From Candidatus Poribacteria bacterium (GTDB lineage: Bacteria; Poribacteria; WGA-4E; GCA-2687025): 64,000 nucleotides of DNA. This document shows positions 49,984-59,512 of the stretch, in pieces; within the stretch, counting starts at the first letter, position 1; each line of letters opens with the position of its first letter. The notes below the pieces were generated by a model that saw nothing but the letters and a program-made list of their open reading frames with translations, had not been told where the DNA came from and searched no databases. The stretch lies in assembly GCA_028818695.1 (NCBI GenBank), contig JAPPNK010000029.1, positions 225,450-289,449 of the forward strand, given 5' to 3'. The translations under genes and the position numbers were made by a program.

Positions 49984-50742
49984 ATGCAGGTTCTGATTCG
50001 GACAACGGCATTGACGATAGCGGCGGCGATGGCGCTGCCGTCCTTTGCAGGCGTCTGGCAAGACAACTTCGAAAACGAGGGGCTGGACGACTGGGAAATC
50101 TTCAACTTCGCTCCAGGCGTTGAGTCATGGGAAGAGCGGACGGACGAGGACGGGAACGGCGTCCTCACGGGCTGGATCGAACAGGCAGATAGCTTCAGCA
50201 TTTTGGAGCTGAAGCCCGAAGGCGCTGATCCAGCCCAATGGAACAACTACACGGTGCGCGTCCGGGCGCGCTTGGACTCTGAACTGGTGGGCGAGTTCAA
50301 CACCTACTTCGGACTTTGGCTCTACTCCAACATTGATCGAGGAATCTACCACGAATGCTACATCAATCCGCAGATAGCGCGCGCGGGTACTGCGGGTATC
50401 TGGAGCCGTATCGGCGACAGCTTTGGCACATTTCAGAGAGGCCAGAATTTTGAACAAGGCGTCTGGTACAACATCAAGGCGAGTGTTGAAACGATCGATA
50501 GGAACAGGGACAGAATCACCTTCCAGATTGACGACAACGAACCGCTCGTCGTGACATGGGCGTCGTCAATCGGGTCAGGAGGCGTCGGTCTCGTTGTCTA
50601 TTATGGAACGGTCTCGTTCGACGATTTTGAGCTGGACGGCGCCTTCATACCCTTCGACGGCGCCCCCAACGGCGGCGGCGCGCTGTCGGTTGATCCGAAG
50701 CAGAAGTCCGCGCAGATCTGGGGCGAATTGAAAAGCCGATGA
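49984..50742 (+). CDS. Secreted DUF1080/LamG-like protein 4
   Basis: 252 residues; GAGGAG 7 nt before the ATG. Signal peptide VLIRTTALTIAAAMALPSFA, then VWQDNFENEGLDDWEIFNF, NNYTVRVRARLDSELVG, VWYNIKASVETIDRNRDRIT, SSIGSGGVGLVVYYGTVSFD and the tag SVDPKQKSAQIWGELKSR. It follows protein 3 at 31 nt without its own promoter. Its stop overlaps the start of queF by 4 nt, an unexpected pairing of a secreted protein with a tRNA-modification enzyme. Confidence 0.85.
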   Translation: MQVLIRTTALTIAAAMALPSFAGVWQDNFENEGLDDWEIFNFAPGVESWEERTDEDGNGVLTGWIEQADSFSILELKPEGADPAQWNNYTVRVRARLDSELVGEFNTYFGLWLYSNIDRGIYHECYINPQIARAGTAGIWSRIGDSFGTFQRGQNFEQGVWYNIKASVETIDRNRDRITFQIDDNEPLVVTWASSIGSGGVGLVVYYGTVSFDDFELDGAFIPFDGAPNGGGALSVDPKQKSAQIWGELKSR

Positions 50743-51116
50743 AAGAGTTCGACTCGCCCGACAGCATCAACGCGGGCGTACTGGAGACCTTCCCGTATGA
50801 CGGGGTTGAGCAGGAGATCGCCTGCGAAACGGCGGAGTTCAGCGCAGTTTGCCCCTTCTCGGGCTTGCCGGACATCGCCCGCGTCACGATCCAGTATGTT
50901 CCAAGCGATCGGTGCGTTGAGCTCAAGTCGCTCAAATACTACTTCCTCTCCTATCGGAATGTCGGCATCTACCAAGAGCATGCGACGGACCGGATCTTGA
51001 CCGATCTGGTCCGTCTCTTGTCTCCGAAGCGGATGACTGTCACGACCGATTATAATATACGCGGCGGCATTCATACCGTTTGCCGCGCGTCGCATCCTCA
51101 GCAAACCGATTCTTGA
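50739..51116 (+). CDS. queF: NADPH-dependent 7-cyano-7-deazaguanine reductase QueF
   Basis: 125 residues, the short type I form. TAEFSAVCPFSGLPDIARV carries the thioimide-forming Cys and the Asp after it, ELKSLKYYFLSYRNVGIYQE is the QueF signature and DYNIRGGIHTV closes the T-fold. It reduces the nitrile preQ0 to preQ1 in queuosine synthesis, in the cytosol. The other queuosine genes are not in this window. It starts within the stop of the preceding gene (ATGA). Confidence 0.95.
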   Translation: MKEFDSPDSINAGVLETFPYDGVEQEIACETAEFSAVCPFSGLPDIARVTIQYVPSDRCVELKSLKYYFLSYRNVGIYQEHATDRILTDLVRLLSPKRMTVTTDYNIRGGIHTVCRASHPQQTDS

Positions 51117-51193
51117 CATTTGCGCTGGCGGCAGGCACCATAATCTGGCGCGGCGCTCGCCTCGCAACCTGTAGGCGTTAGAAAGGCGGAGTA

Positions 51194-52198
51194 TTGCGGA
51201 AGCGAAGGTCGTTGAAAATCGGGCTGCAAAGTATCGCCGAAGCGCAGCAATTGTTTGGTCAGCAGGACAGCTTTCTCAAGATCATTGAGGCGGACCGCAA
51301 CGTCCATGTTCTGTTGCGGAGCGATTATCTTGAGGTGGTCGGCGACGATCAGGATGTCGAACATGTCGGCGAGATTTTGAACAAGCTGCTCGGAATAACG
51401 CGTTCAGGAGCCTCCCTACAGCTGCGCGACGTGCAGGAGGCTGTCCGAAAAAACGCCCGTCCGGAGCCAGCTGAAACAAAGCTCCCTTCAACCGAAGAAG
51501 AACGCGGCGGCGCCTTGTCCTCGCTCGCTATTCACGCGAAACAGGGGCCGATCCGCCCCCGCTCCAAAAATCAAAGCCTCTACATTGAGGCGATGCGCCG
51601 ACAAGACCTTGTCTTCGGCGTCGGACCGGCGGGGACAGGCAAAACCTATCTCGCCATGGCTATGGCGGCGTCCGCGCTCAAATCTGGGACGGTTGACCGC
51701 ATCATGATGACGCGCCCTGCAGTTGAAGCGGGCGAAAAACTGGGTTTCCTTCCCGGCGACATCCAGGCGAAGATCGACCCGTATCTGCGGCCGCTCTACG
51801 ACGCCCTTTACGATATGTTCACGATCAACATCATCTCGCAGTATATTGAGCGGGGAGTCATTGAGATCGCGCCGCTGGCGTTTATGCGCGGAAGGACGCT
51901 GAACCGCGCCTTTGTGGTGCTGGACGAGGCGCAAAACGCGACGATACCGCAGATGAAAATGTTTCTCACACGGCTAGGGTTCGACTCAAAGGCGGTCGTC
52001 ACGGGGGACGCGACGCAGAGCGATCTGCCGGACGGCAACCCATCAGGCCTCATGCATGCTGTCGGCGTTCTGCGCCATATCGATGGCATCGGCGTGGTGG
52101 AGTTCTCGTCGGCGGATGTGGTGCGGCATGAGCTTGTGCAGCGCATCGTGGAAGCGTACGACGCCAATTCCAGATCCTACGCAAACGAAAATCCTTAA
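51194..52198 (+). CDS. phoH: PhoH-family ATPase (PhoH/YbeZ)
   Basis: 334 residues. A KH-like N-terminus (about 20-75) is followed by the P-loop domain: FGVGPAGTGKTYLAMAMA (Walker A about 146), MTRPAVEAGEKLGFLPGD, LAFMRGRTLNRAFVVLDEAQ then N (Walker B) and VVTGDATQSDLP. PhoH proteins are RNA-linked ATPases that commonly neighbour ybeY, as here. The start is a TTG at 51194 behind GAAAGG. Role in rRNA/RNA metabolism is inferred from this gene neighbourhood. Confidence 0.94.
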   Translation: MRKRRSLKIGLQSIAEAQQLFGQQDSFLKIIEADRNVHVLLRSDYLEVVGDDQDVEHVGEILNKLLGITRSGASLQLRDVQEAVRKNARPEPAETKLPSTEEERGGALSSLAIHAKQGPIRPRSKNQSLYIEAMRRQDLVFGVGPAGTGKTYLAMAMAASALKSGTVDRIMMTRPAVEAGEKLGFLPGDIQAKIDPYLRPLYDALYDMFTINIISQYIERGVIEIAPLAFMRGRTLNRAFVVLDEAQNATIPQMKMFLTRLGFDSKAVVTGDATQSDLPDGNPSGLMHAVGVLRHIDGIGVVEFSSADVVRHELVQRIVEAYDANSRSYANENP

Positions 52199-52214
52199 TC
52201 CGCTGCATTCATGG

Positions 52215-52243
52215 TTGACATATCGGCGCGGTTGTATTATTGT
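52215..52243 (+). promoter_or_regulatory. Near-consensus promoter upstream of pgpH
   Basis: TTGACA (52215-52220), 17-nt spacer, TATTGT (52238-52243), 44 nt before ATG 52288. Confidence 0.6.
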
Positions 52244-52287
52244 CATGTCGCTTGGGTTCATGCCATCAAAGAGAAGGATACGAACAG

Positions 52288-54576
52288 ATGAGACGTCTCC
52301 GCAAATCAAGCGTTAGCCGCGGCAACCGCCGGCAGCGCGCGGCAAGCAAAAGCGTTGAGCGGCGCTACGGAAAAGCCGCCTCGCTCATACGGATAAACAA
52401 TCCGACCGTAGGCAAGAAACGCAAATGGGCGTTGATTGTGGCGGGGGCGTCCTTCCTGCTGACATGGATCTGCATGCCGATCTACGAAAGCGGAGAGGAT
52501 GTAGCGGCGACCGAAGAAGAGCGCGAGATCGCGAGAAAAAACACCATTCCGATCTTCAATCTGGAGTTAAAGCCGCACAGTGCGGCGAAGGACCTCTTTG
52601 AGCAGATTTCAGATCCCATTAGAAACTCTGGATCGGGCGACGAAGCGCAGCGCAAAGCGGAGATTTTGGACAACACTGCGATCAATTCCTATTTTCGCGA
52701 CCCCACTCTCGTGGACCGCCTCATACAGCATAAGGACTCTTTCTCTTACATACAGGACGAAACGCTGGATGTGTTCGAATCCGTTTTACTGGGGGGAGTG
52801 AGAATTGCGGGAGATTATGAGGGCACCTTGCTAGGGATATTGCATGAATACTATGACCCTGACCGCGCTAGAAGGTGGAGCAGCGTTGCTGAGATGGAGA
52901 TTGAGATCGTCCCGTCAGACACCGAAAAAGGAGAAATTGTCAAGGTTGAAGACATTCCAGATATTCACGAAGCCACTGAATCCGCCCATCAACAAATCGA
53001 TGAACTCAACGAGCCTTTGAATCCTGAAGTGAAGCAGCTCATGAAGGACATCTTGGGGGGTCTGTTTACCAACAGCTTCAACCTATCTTTCGACAAAGCC
53101 GCCACAACAGCTCAGCAGGAAAAAAATGCTGCAGAGGTGAAGCCGATATACAAAACCAGCGCGGTCAAGGTGTCCTCCGTCTTCCTTGGAACCTTCCTGC
53201 TGGTCGCGTCCATCTTAGGCTCCGCCGTCTTCTACTGCTTGGAGATACAGGTCGGATCGGGACCGACAGCGCGCGAATGGGCCGCGTACGGGCTATGCGT
53301 TCTCGTCGCAATTGGGGCGCTCCGGGTCGGCTCCATGATTCTGGAATCGCCGACGCTCGGCGTTGGAACATGGGTAGCGTTTCCCGCGCTGTTGCTGCCG
53401 GTGGGTACCGCGGCGGGCCTCTCCACCATACTGATCGGACCTGCATACGGGATACTTACGACGCTCGCTCTCTCCATTTTGGCAGGCGTCATGAGCAGCA
53501 TCTCGCACGATGCAAGCTTGCCGCAGCTGTTGACGCTTCTGGCAAGCGGTTTTGTGTCCACATTCGCCATGTTAAATATCCGCAGGCGCAAGGATCTTGT
53601 CACGGTGAGCGTTTACACCACGGGCGCCGCCGTTTTAATAGCGCTGGCGGCTTCCGCGCTTCATTCCGACATTGCCAGTTTGGAGACCCTTCGAGTGGGC
53701 GGTTCGGCGTTGGTCGCCGGCTTTCTCAGCGCCGCGTTCATTCCGCTCGCCCTTCCTGGCTTGGAGTTTATCGCCGGCTCCGCGACCGACCTGGAGCTGA
53801 TGGACCTGTCGGATCTAGACCATCCGCTGCTTGAGCGCGTTCAAAAAACCGCCTCTGGCACCTTCAACCACAGCCTGAACGTGGCGCGTCTAGCGGAGGC
53901 TGCCGCTATAACGCTGGATGAAAACGTTCTCTTGGCGCGCGTCGGAGCCTATTTTCATGACATCGGAAAGATAAACTCCCCCGCAACCGCCAACTACTTC
54001 ATCGAAAACCAGAAGGGCGGACCAAATCCACACGACCAGCTCAAACCGACCATGAGCGCCCGCATTCTGATCGCCCATGTTAAAGACGGGGTCGCGCTCG
54101 GACGCGACAACCGACTCCCGAAAGCTGCGCTGGATCTGATTATGCAGCACCATGGGACATCGCTCATTCGCAGCTTTTACCACAAGGCGCGGCAGGCGGG
54201 AGAAGCGGTTGACGAATCCAGCTTCCGATACCCTGGGCCGAAACCTCAAACAAAGCTGGCAGCGATTATGATGCTGGCAGATTCCATCGAAGCGGCGGCG
54301 AACGCGAAGTTTCAAACAACAAGAGAGCTCACCCGAAGAGACTGCGAAAATGTCGTCCAAGAGATTGTCAGTTACTATGCGCAGGACGGCCAGCTGGACG
54401 AAAGCGAACTCACATTAAACGACTTGAGACTTCTGTCAGAGCAGTTTGAGCGGACGCTCCTCGGTATGTACCACTCCAGAATTCAGTATCCAGAAGACAG
54501 CAAAACAGGTCCCGACCCCACCGAGCTTAGCTCCGAAGTTGAACCGTCCACCGCTCTTGACAACACAACCCACTGA
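52288..54576 (+). CDS. pgpH: 7TM-HD family cyclic-di-AMP phosphodiesterase-like membrane protein (PgpH/YqfF)
   Basis: 762 residues from ATG 52288 (GAAGGA before it). A basic N-terminus and TM (about 52-70) lead to an extracytoplasmic 7TMR-HDED domain (about 75-285). A seven-helix region follows (about 290-490), then a cytosolic HD phosphohydrolase domain with TFNHSLNVARLAEAAA (His about 528), YFHDIGKI (HD about 557), LIMQHHGTS and ADSIEAAA. PgpH hydrolyses c-di-AMP; c-di-AMP use in this organism is inferred. The order phoH-pgpH-ybeY is the classic arrangement. Confidence 0.93.
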   Translation: MRRLRKSSVSRGNRRQRAASKSVERRYGKAASLIRINNPTVGKKRKWALIVAGASFLLTWICMPIYESGEDVAATEEEREIARKNTIPIFNLELKPHSAAKDLFEQISDPIRNSGSGDEAQRKAEILDNTAINSYFRDPTLVDRLIQHKDSFSYIQDETLDVFESVLLGGVRIAGDYEGTLLGILHEYYDPDRARRWSSVAEMEIEIVPSDTEKGEIVKVEDIPDIHEATESAHQQIDELNEPLNPEVKQLMKDILGGLFTNSFNLSFDKAATTAQQEKNAAEVKPIYKTSAVKVSSVFLGTFLLVASILGSAVFYCLEIQVGSGPTAREWAAYGLCVLVAIGALRVGSMILESPTLGVGTWVAFPALLLPVGTAAGLSTILIGPAYGILTTLALSILAGVMSSISHDASLPQLLTLLASGFVSTFAMLNIRRRKDLVTVSVYTTGAAVLIALAASALHSDIASLETLRVGGSALVAGFLSAAFIPLALPGLEFIAGSATDLELMDLSDLDHPLLERVQKTASGTFNHSLNVARLAEAAAITLDENVLLARVGAYFHDIGKINSPATANYFIENQKGGPNPHDQLKPTMSARILIAHVKDGVALGRDNRLPKAALDLIMQHHGTSLIRSFYHKARQAGEAVDESSFRYPGPKPQTKLAAIMMLADSIEAAANAKFQTTRELTRRDCENVVQEIVSYYAQDGQLDESELTLNDLRLLSEQFERTLLGMYHSRIQYPEDSKTGPDPTELSSEVEPSTALDNTTH

Positions 54577-54580
54577 TCAG

Positions 54581-55027
54581 ATGGACGATCTGTACGAAGC
54601 GGCGCATCGATTGGTTGAGCGCGCCGCGGCGATCGCTTTGAGAGCGCCGAACGCGCGCATCGACATCTTGATCGCCGGGGACGAACAGATACGCGCCCTG
54701 AACCGCGACTACAGAGGCGTGGACGCCGCCACCGACGCGCTCGCCTTCCCCCCGGACGACGAAAACGCGGAGTACGGATCCATTGCGATCTCTATTGAAA
54801 CAGCCGCGCGGCAGGCAAAAAAGGCGGGCTGCGCGCTTTCAGATGAAACGGCGCGCCTTGCCGTCCATGCGGCGCTGCATCTCAATGGGCATGACCATCA
54901 TGGCGAGGCGGAGGCGTCCCGAATGCTGAAGGCGGAAGCGGAGGCTATGACCGCTCTTCAACAGGACCCGACGACAATCTCTCTGGCTCGCCAACTGGAC
55001 TCGGCAGAGCGCGCGCTCCAACGTTGA
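54581..55027 (+). CDS. ybeY: rRNA maturation endoribonuclease YbeY
   Basis: 148 residues from ATG 54581, 4 nt after pgpH; an upstream in-frame ATG would lie inside pgpH. The zinc motif reads VHAALHLNGHDHHGEAEASR, matching H-x3-H-x5-H with the family's Tyr replaced by His (GHDH for GYDH). ALNRDYRGVDAATDALAF is the other signature. A metal-dependent RNase acting on 16S rRNA 3' end and ribosome quality control in the cytosol. Confidence 0.95.
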   Translation: MDDLYEAAHRLVERAAAIALRAPNARIDILIAGDEQIRALNRDYRGVDAATDALAFPPDDENAEYGSIAISIETAARQAKKAGCALSDETARLAVHAALHLNGHDHHGEAEASRMLKAEAEAMTALQQDPTTISLARQLDSAERALQR

Positions 55028-55096
55028 CATCGGGCGCCGATAGCGTTATCATCTAATGTTGGCTGCGAATTTAGACGATGAAAGATAGGGCGATAC

Positions 55097-56449
55097 GTGT
55101 TTGAGAGCCTGTCCGAAAAACTGCAATCCGCATTTGACCAGCTGAGAGGCCGCGGACGCCTCACCGAACGGCAGATCAAAGATGTGCTGCGGGAGCTGCG
55201 TATGGCGATGCTGGAAGCGGATGTGAACTATAGAGTCACGCGCGATTTTATCGATAAAGTGCAGCGGCGCGCCCTGGAGTCTGAATCGCTCAAAAGCCTC
55301 ACGCCCGATCAGCAGACATTGACGATCGTCAAAGAGGAACTGACAGCTCTCATGGGCGAGACGGCTGAGCCGATTCAAGTTCCTGAAACAGGTCAGCTCA
55401 CCGTTCTCATGACGGGGTTGAACGGAGCCGGGAAAACAACCGCCTGCGCCAAACTGGCTCTGCGCCTCAAAAATGAGGGGCATACCCCAATTATGGCGGC
55501 ATGCGATGTGTACCGCCCCGCCGCCATTGATCAGCTGCAGAAACTGGGCAGTCAGATCGACGTCCCCGTCTTCACTTTAGAACGCGCAACTCCTGAAAAG
55601 ATCGCCCAAGAGTGCATGCGCGTCGTCCAAAAAGAGAGCTATTCAGCCGCAATCATCGATACGGCGGGGCGCATGCAGACAAACGAGGAGCTGATGGACG
55701 AGCTGGTCGCCGTCAAGAAGGCCGCCCAGCCGACCGAAACGTTCCTAGTGGCGGACGCGACAGTCGGTCAAGAAGCGGTTTCGGTCGCTGAAGCGTTCGA
55801 TGAACGGCTCGATTTAACGGGCGTGATTCTATCGAAGATCGATGGAGACGCGCGCGGCGGAGCGGCGATCTCGATACGCGCCGTCACAGGAACCCCCATC
55901 AAGTTTTTCAGTTCGGGGGAGCGGCTGGACGCCTTTGAGGAGTTTCATCCTGACCGGATCGCCTCGCGCATTCTCGGACGGGGCGATATGCAGACGCTCA
56001 TGGAAAAGGCGGAGGCGGTCATCGACGAGGAAAAAGCGAAAGATCTGGAATCGCGCATTCTTGCTCAGCAGGGACTCACCTTCAACGACTTTTTAGACCA
56101 ACTTTCTCATATTCAAAAAATGGGCAGCCTGGAGCAGGTTCTCGGCATGATACCGGGATTCGACAAAATGAAAAGCTTAGGCTTTCAACCGGACGAGCGG
56201 CAACTGAAACGAGTTGAAGCGATCGTTCTGTCCATGACGCCGGAGGAGCGGAACAACCATCGGCTTCTTGACGCCAGCCGAAAACGGCGCATCGCCAAAG
56301 GCAGCGGCTCAAGCGTTCAACAGATCAACCAACTCGTTCAGCAGCTGAGTCAGATGAATCGGGCAATGAAGCAGCTGACCGGCGGCGCCGCTCCCAGAAA
56401 GCGCCGAACGAAGAAGCGAATTATTCGACACAATTTCCCATTCAAATAA
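55097..56449 (+). CDS. ffh: Signal recognition particle protein Ffh (SRP54)
   Basis: 450 residues, GTG start. N domain (1-85), G domain with P-loop GLNGAGKTT (about 107), [43 protein letters not shown], and a Met-rich M domain (about 320-440, ending [20 protein letters not shown]). It binds signal sequences at the ribosome and targets them to the membrane. The basic C-terminal tail ([13 protein letters not shown]) is somewhat unusual. It is followed at 28 nt by rpsP, a common neighbour. Confidence 0.97.
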   Translation: MFESLSEKLQSAFDQLRGRGRLTERQIKDVLRELRMAMLEADVNYRVTRDFIDKVQRRALESESLKSLTPDQQTLTIVKEELTALMGETAEPIQVPETGQLTVLMTGLNGAGKTTACAKLALRLKNEGHTPIMAACDVYRPAAIDQLQKLGSQIDVPVFTLERATPEKIAQECMRVVQKESYSAAIIDTAGRMQTNEELMDELVAVKKAAQPTETFLVADATVGQEAVSVAEAFDERLDLTGVILSKIDGDARGGAAISIRAVTGTPIKFFSSGERLDAFEEFHPDRIASRILGRGDMQTLMEKAEAVIDEEKAKDLESRILAQQGLTFNDFLDQLSHIQKMGSLEQVLGMIPGFDKMKSLGFQPDERQLKRVEAIVLSMTPEERNNHRLLDASRKRRIAKGSGSSVQQINQLVQQLSQMNRAMKQLTGGAAPRKRRTKKRIIRHNFPFK

Positions 56450-56477
56450 AACGAAAACAGATAGACTGGAGGCGCAA

Positions 56478-56795
56478 ATGGCAGCGCGTATTCGACTTCA
56501 ACGAGCCGGACGAAAAAAAAGAGCGTTCTTTCGCATTGTCGTCGCGGACAGCCGCGCAAACAGAGACGGACGCTACATCGAACGGCTCGGACATTACGAC
56601 CCGATCCCTGATCCTGCCGAGGTGGTTGTCAACAACGAGCGGGCTTTATACTGGCTTCGACAGGGCGCGCAGCCGACCGACACCGCGCGGAGCCTGCTGA
56701 AACAAACAGGCGCATGGCAGCTCTTTAAACAACCTTGGCAGTTAGAAACGCGGTTAGAGCAAGCAAGCGGCGGCGCCGACCAAAGCGAAGAGTGA
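56478..56795 (+). CDS. rpsP: Small ribosomal subunit protein bS16
   Basis: 105 residues. [39 protein letters not shown] and [20 protein letters not shown] are diagnostic of bS16. The C-terminal 20 residues are a Gln/Glu-rich extension. GGAGG precedes the ATG. It heads the rpsP-khpA-trmD-rplS cluster. Confidence 0.97.
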   Translation: MAARIRLQRAGRKKRAFFRIVVADSRANRDGRYIERLGHYDPIPDPAEVVVNNERALYWLRQGAQPTDTARSLLKQTGAWQLFKQPWQLETRLEQASGGADQSEE

Positions 56796-56799
56796 GCCG

Positions 56800-57027
56800 A
56801 TGAAAGAGCTGATCGAATACATCGTGAAATTGTTGGTGGACAGCCCCGACGAAGTGCAGGTTACAGAGTACGAAGGGCGCACCATCGTGTATGAATTGAG
56901 CGTAGCCGAAGCGGATATCGGAAAGGTGATCGGAAGGCAGGGGCGCACCGTCCATGCAATCCGCACTGTGTTGACAGCCGCCGCCGCTCGCCAGAACAAA
57001 CGCGCCGCTCTCGAAATCATCGAGTAG
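56800..57027 (+). CDS. khpA: KH-domain RNA-binding protein KhpA
   Basis: 75 residues, a single KH domain: [18 protein letters not shown], then [20 protein letters not shown] with the GxxG loop (GRQG) and a C-terminal helix. It is the usual partner between rpsP and rimM/trmD. It binds RNA, in some bacteria as a heterodimer with KhpB. Four nt separate it from rpsP. Confidence 0.94.
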   Translation: MKELIEYIVKLLVDSPDEVQVTEYEGRTIVYELSVAEADIGKVIGRQGRTVHAIRTVLTAAAARQNKRAALEIIE

Positions 57028-57074
57028 CGGACGCGGCTGCAAGCCGCAGGCGCGACAGGAACGGCGGACGCATT

Positions 57075-57851
57075 GTGGAACTTTTGTTGACATGCCGCAT
57101 CATCACGATCTTTCCAGAGCTCATTCAGGCTGGGCTGCGGCACGGCATACTGCGCCAAGCGCAGGAGCGCGGAAAGCTGCGCGCGGAACCGCTTGACCTG
57201 CGCGATTTTGCGCAAGGCAAACATCGACAGGTGGACGACTACCCATACGGCGGCGGCCCCGGCATGGCGCTCAAACCGGAGCCTGTCATGAAAGCGGTTG
57301 AGCATGCAAAGCGCGCCGCTGGCGGAGAAACGCGCGTACTGTTTATGACGCCGCAGGGCGCGCCGCTGACGCAGAACGACTGCGAACGCCTGTCGATGCG
57401 ACGGCATCTCATCATCCTGTGCGGGCGGTATAAGGGCGTGGACGAGCGGGCGCGCGCATGCGTTGTGGACGAGGAAATCTCCGTCGGCGATTATGTGCTA
57501 AGCGGAGGCGAGCTGCCCGCGCTGACGCTGCTGGACGCCGTAGCGCGTCTGCTGCCCGGCGCAATCGGAGACGCGCAGTCGGCGATGGAGGATTCTTTCG
57601 CAAACGGGCTGCTGGAGGGACGCTGTTATACACGGCCGGCCGAATGGAACGGGCTTCGAGTGCCTGACATTCTCTTGAGCGGCGATCCCGTCAAGATCGC
57701 CGAATGGCGCCGCCGAGATTCTCTTCGCCGCACCATGAAACGGCGCCCCGACCTTCTCAAACAGGCGGAACTGACCGAACAAGACGAAGCCCATTTGAAA
57801 CATCTTCAAACATCAGAAGGAGACGACCATGAATCTCATCAAACATGTTGA
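57075..57851 (+). CDS. trmD: tRNA (guanine-N1)-methyltransferase TrmD
   Basis: 258 residues, GTG start at 57075. SPOUT knot motifs: [23 protein letters not shown] and [40 protein letters not shown] and [10 protein letters not shown] complete the family. It methylates G37 of tRNAs with G at 36, preventing frameshifting. Only 47 nt separate it from khpA, so the rimM usually found here is absent. Its end overlaps rplS by 23 nt. Confidence 0.96.
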   Translation: MELLLTCRIITIFPELIQAGLRHGILRQAQERGKLRAEPLDLRDFAQGKHRQVDDYPYGGGPGMALKPEPVMKAVEHAKRAAGGETRVLFMTPQGAPLTQNDCERLSMRRHLIILCGRYKGVDERARACVVDEEISVGDYVLSGGELPALTLLDAVARLLPGAIGDAQSAMEDSFANGLLEGRCYTRPAEWNGLRVPDILLSGDPVKIAEWRRRDSLRRTMKRRPDLLKQAELTEQDEAHLKHLQTSEGDDHESHQTC

Positions 57852-58215
57852 GCAGCCGCAATTAAAATCGCTCGAAGAGATGGTGAAATCGCGCGACAAC
57901 GACCTGAACTTTTACCCTGGCGACACGGTGAAGGTGAACGTCCGCGTCGTCGAAGGCGACAAAGAGCGCATTCAGCCTTTTGAAGGGGTGATCATGCGCC
58001 GGCGCTCCAACGGCACCGGCTCAACCTTCACCGTTCGGCGCATGTCGTTCGGCGTCGGGATTGAGCGCACCTTTCCGCTTCATTCGCCGCGCGTTGAAAG
58101 CGTAGAGGTGGTTCGCCGAGGCGCTGTGCGGAGGGCAAAGCTGTACTATCTGCGTCAGCGCAGCGGGAAGCGGGCGCGCATCAAGGAGAAGACGATCCAA
58201 AGAGCGAAAAGCTGA
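57829..58215 (+). CDS. rplS: Large ribosomal subunit protein bL19
   Basis: 128 residues. [60 protein letters not shown] and [18 protein letters not shown] are diagnostic of bL19. GGAG precedes the ATG, which lies inside the trmD 3' end. The stop is followed directly by the N-terminal coding region of rnhB. Confidence 0.97.
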   Translation: MNLIKHVEQPQLKSLEEMVKSRDNDLNFYPGDTVKVNVRVVEGDKERIQPFEGVIMRRRSNGTGSTFTVRRMSFGVGIERTFPLHSPRVESVEVVRRGAVRRAKLYYLRQRSGKRARIKEKTIQRAKS

Positions 58216-58283
58216 TCGAATCCGCGCCCGATTTTTCGCGCGAGGACGCCCTTTACAGGAACGGATGGGCGCGCGTCGCCGGC

Positions 58284-58871
58284 GTGGACGAGGCGGGGCG
58301 CGGCGCCTTGGCAGGTCCTGTGGTCGCCGCGGCCGTCGTCTTTTCAAGCAAGGCGGAAGCTGTCTCTATTGACGGGCTGAACGACTCGAAGCGGATGGAC
58401 GCCGAGGAGAGGGAGCGGATCTATGCGGCTCTCTCGAAAAGCGGCTCCGACATTGCAGTCGCGCGCGTTGAGGCGCGGGAGATTGATCGTATGAACATAC
58501 TCCAGGCGGCTCTGGAAGCGATGGCGCGCGCTGCGATGCGTCTTGCCGCTTCGCCGGATGCGCTTCTGGTGGACGGCAACCGCAGCCCCGCGCCTCGATT
58601 CGCCCATAACCCGCCTCATATCGAGACCGTTGTGAAGGGGGACGCGCTGTCGCTGTCGATTGCCGCGGCGTCGGTCGCCGCCAAGGTGGAGCGAGACCGA
58701 ATCATGAAGCGGATCGACGCCCAGTATCCGCAGTACGGATTCGCGCGCCACAAAGGCTATCCGACCCGCGCGCACCGGGAGGCGATCGCGCTGCATGGCG
58801 CTTCGCCGATACACCGGCGCGCCTTCAAAGGCGTGCGGGAGCATCTTTCCAATGCAAACTCTAACGAATAA
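58284..58871 (+). CDS. rnhB: Ribonuclease HII, start uncertain
   Basis: Listed from the GTG at 58284, which begins VDEAGRG: the catalytic DEAGRG motif would then be at the very N-terminus. The frame is open upstream to before 58200 and encodes a typical RnhB lead-in (FSREDALYRNGWARVAG), so the true protein probably starts earlier, perhaps at CTG 58212; no ATG, GTG or TTG is available there. Other motifs are VVAAAVVFSSKA, LNDSKRM, LLVDGNRSP and SVAAKVERDRIM. It removes RNA from RNA-DNA hybrids. Confidence 0.9.
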   Translation: MDEAGRGALAGPVVAAAVVFSSKAEAVSIDGLNDSKRMDAEERERIYAALSKSGSDIAVARVEAREIDRMNILQAALEAMARAAMRLAASPDALLVDGNRSPAPRFAHNPPHIETVVKGDALSLSIAAASVAAKVERDRIMKRIDAQYPQYGFARHKGYPTRAHREAIALHGASPIHRRAFKGVREHLSNANSNE

Positions 58872-59232
58872 ACAGACAGGCAATCGAGGCGAAGAGGCGG
58901 CTGTCCGGTTTCTCAAATCGCGCGGCTATGCGATCTTGAAGCGCAACTACAGAACCGTCCACGGCGAGATCGATTGCGTCGCGCAGAAAGACGGAGCCGT
59001 CATTTTTGTTGAAGTCAAAACGCGCCGCAGCCGTCAATACGGAACCGCTTTAGAAGCCGTGACCTCAAAGCAGCAGACGCGCATCTGCCTCACTGCCGCC
59101 CTGTTTTTACAAGAGAGAGGGATGATGGACTCCCCGTGCAGATTCGATGTGCTGACGGTGGAAGCGAGAGGCGGCCGCGCTCTTTGCCGGCATCTTCAAA
59201 ACGCTTTCGATTGCTCCAACGCCGGACTTTAG
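58852..59232 (+). CDS. yraN: YraN/UPF0102 nuclease-fold protein
   Basis: 126 residues from ATG 58852, overlapping rnhB by 20 nt. NRGEEAAVRFLKSRGYAIL and GEIDCVAQKDGAVIFVEVKT then RRS give the E-D-ExK arrangement of the PD-(D/E)xK fold, as in the UPF0102 family that usually follows rnhB. Biochemical role is not well defined. It ends the plus-strand housekeeping block. Confidence 0.94.
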   Translation: MQTLTNKQTGNRGEEAAVRFLKSRGYAILKRNYRTVHGEIDCVAQKDGAVIFVEVKTRRSRQYGTALEAVTSKQQTRICLTAALFLQERGMMDSPCRFDVLTVEARGGRALCRHLQNAFDCSNAGL

Positions 59233-59247
59233 CCGACTAACCCGCGC

Positions 59248-59496
59248 TCAACGCTCCAACCGGCTGCGGCTCAGATCGTCCATCAAGATTGTCATTTCAG
59301 CTTGCCGCTCTTTGAGTTGATTCATCTCAATCCGTATCTGCTCCAGTTGGCTCTGTATCTGGGCGAGCTCGTTATGCGAAGAGCCGCCCCCGCCGTCCCG
59401 CCAGCGCGTCACATAATGCATCACGATCGAAAAGGCGAGCAGCAGAAAGCCGCATCCTAAAACGAGCAACAGTAAAAGGATCAGCCCAGCGTTCAT
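59248..59496 (-). CDS. Small membrane protein with coiled coil
   Basis: 82 residues: one TM helix (about 4-30, LILLLLLVLGCGFLLLAFSI), a short GGGGSS hinge, and a coiled coil (NELAQIQSQLEQIRIEMNQL then KERQAEMTILMD). The order resembles PspB/PspC-region or envelope-stress small proteins but no specific family can be named. It is encoded downstream of holA on the same strand, 16 nt apart. Confidence 0.7.
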   Translation of the reverse strand: MNAGLILLLLLVLGCGFLLLAFSIVMHYVTRWRDGGGGSSHNELAQIQSQLEQIRIEMNQLKERQAEMTILMDDLSRSRLER

Positions 59497-59512
59497 TGCC
59501 TTGTTCCTGTTT

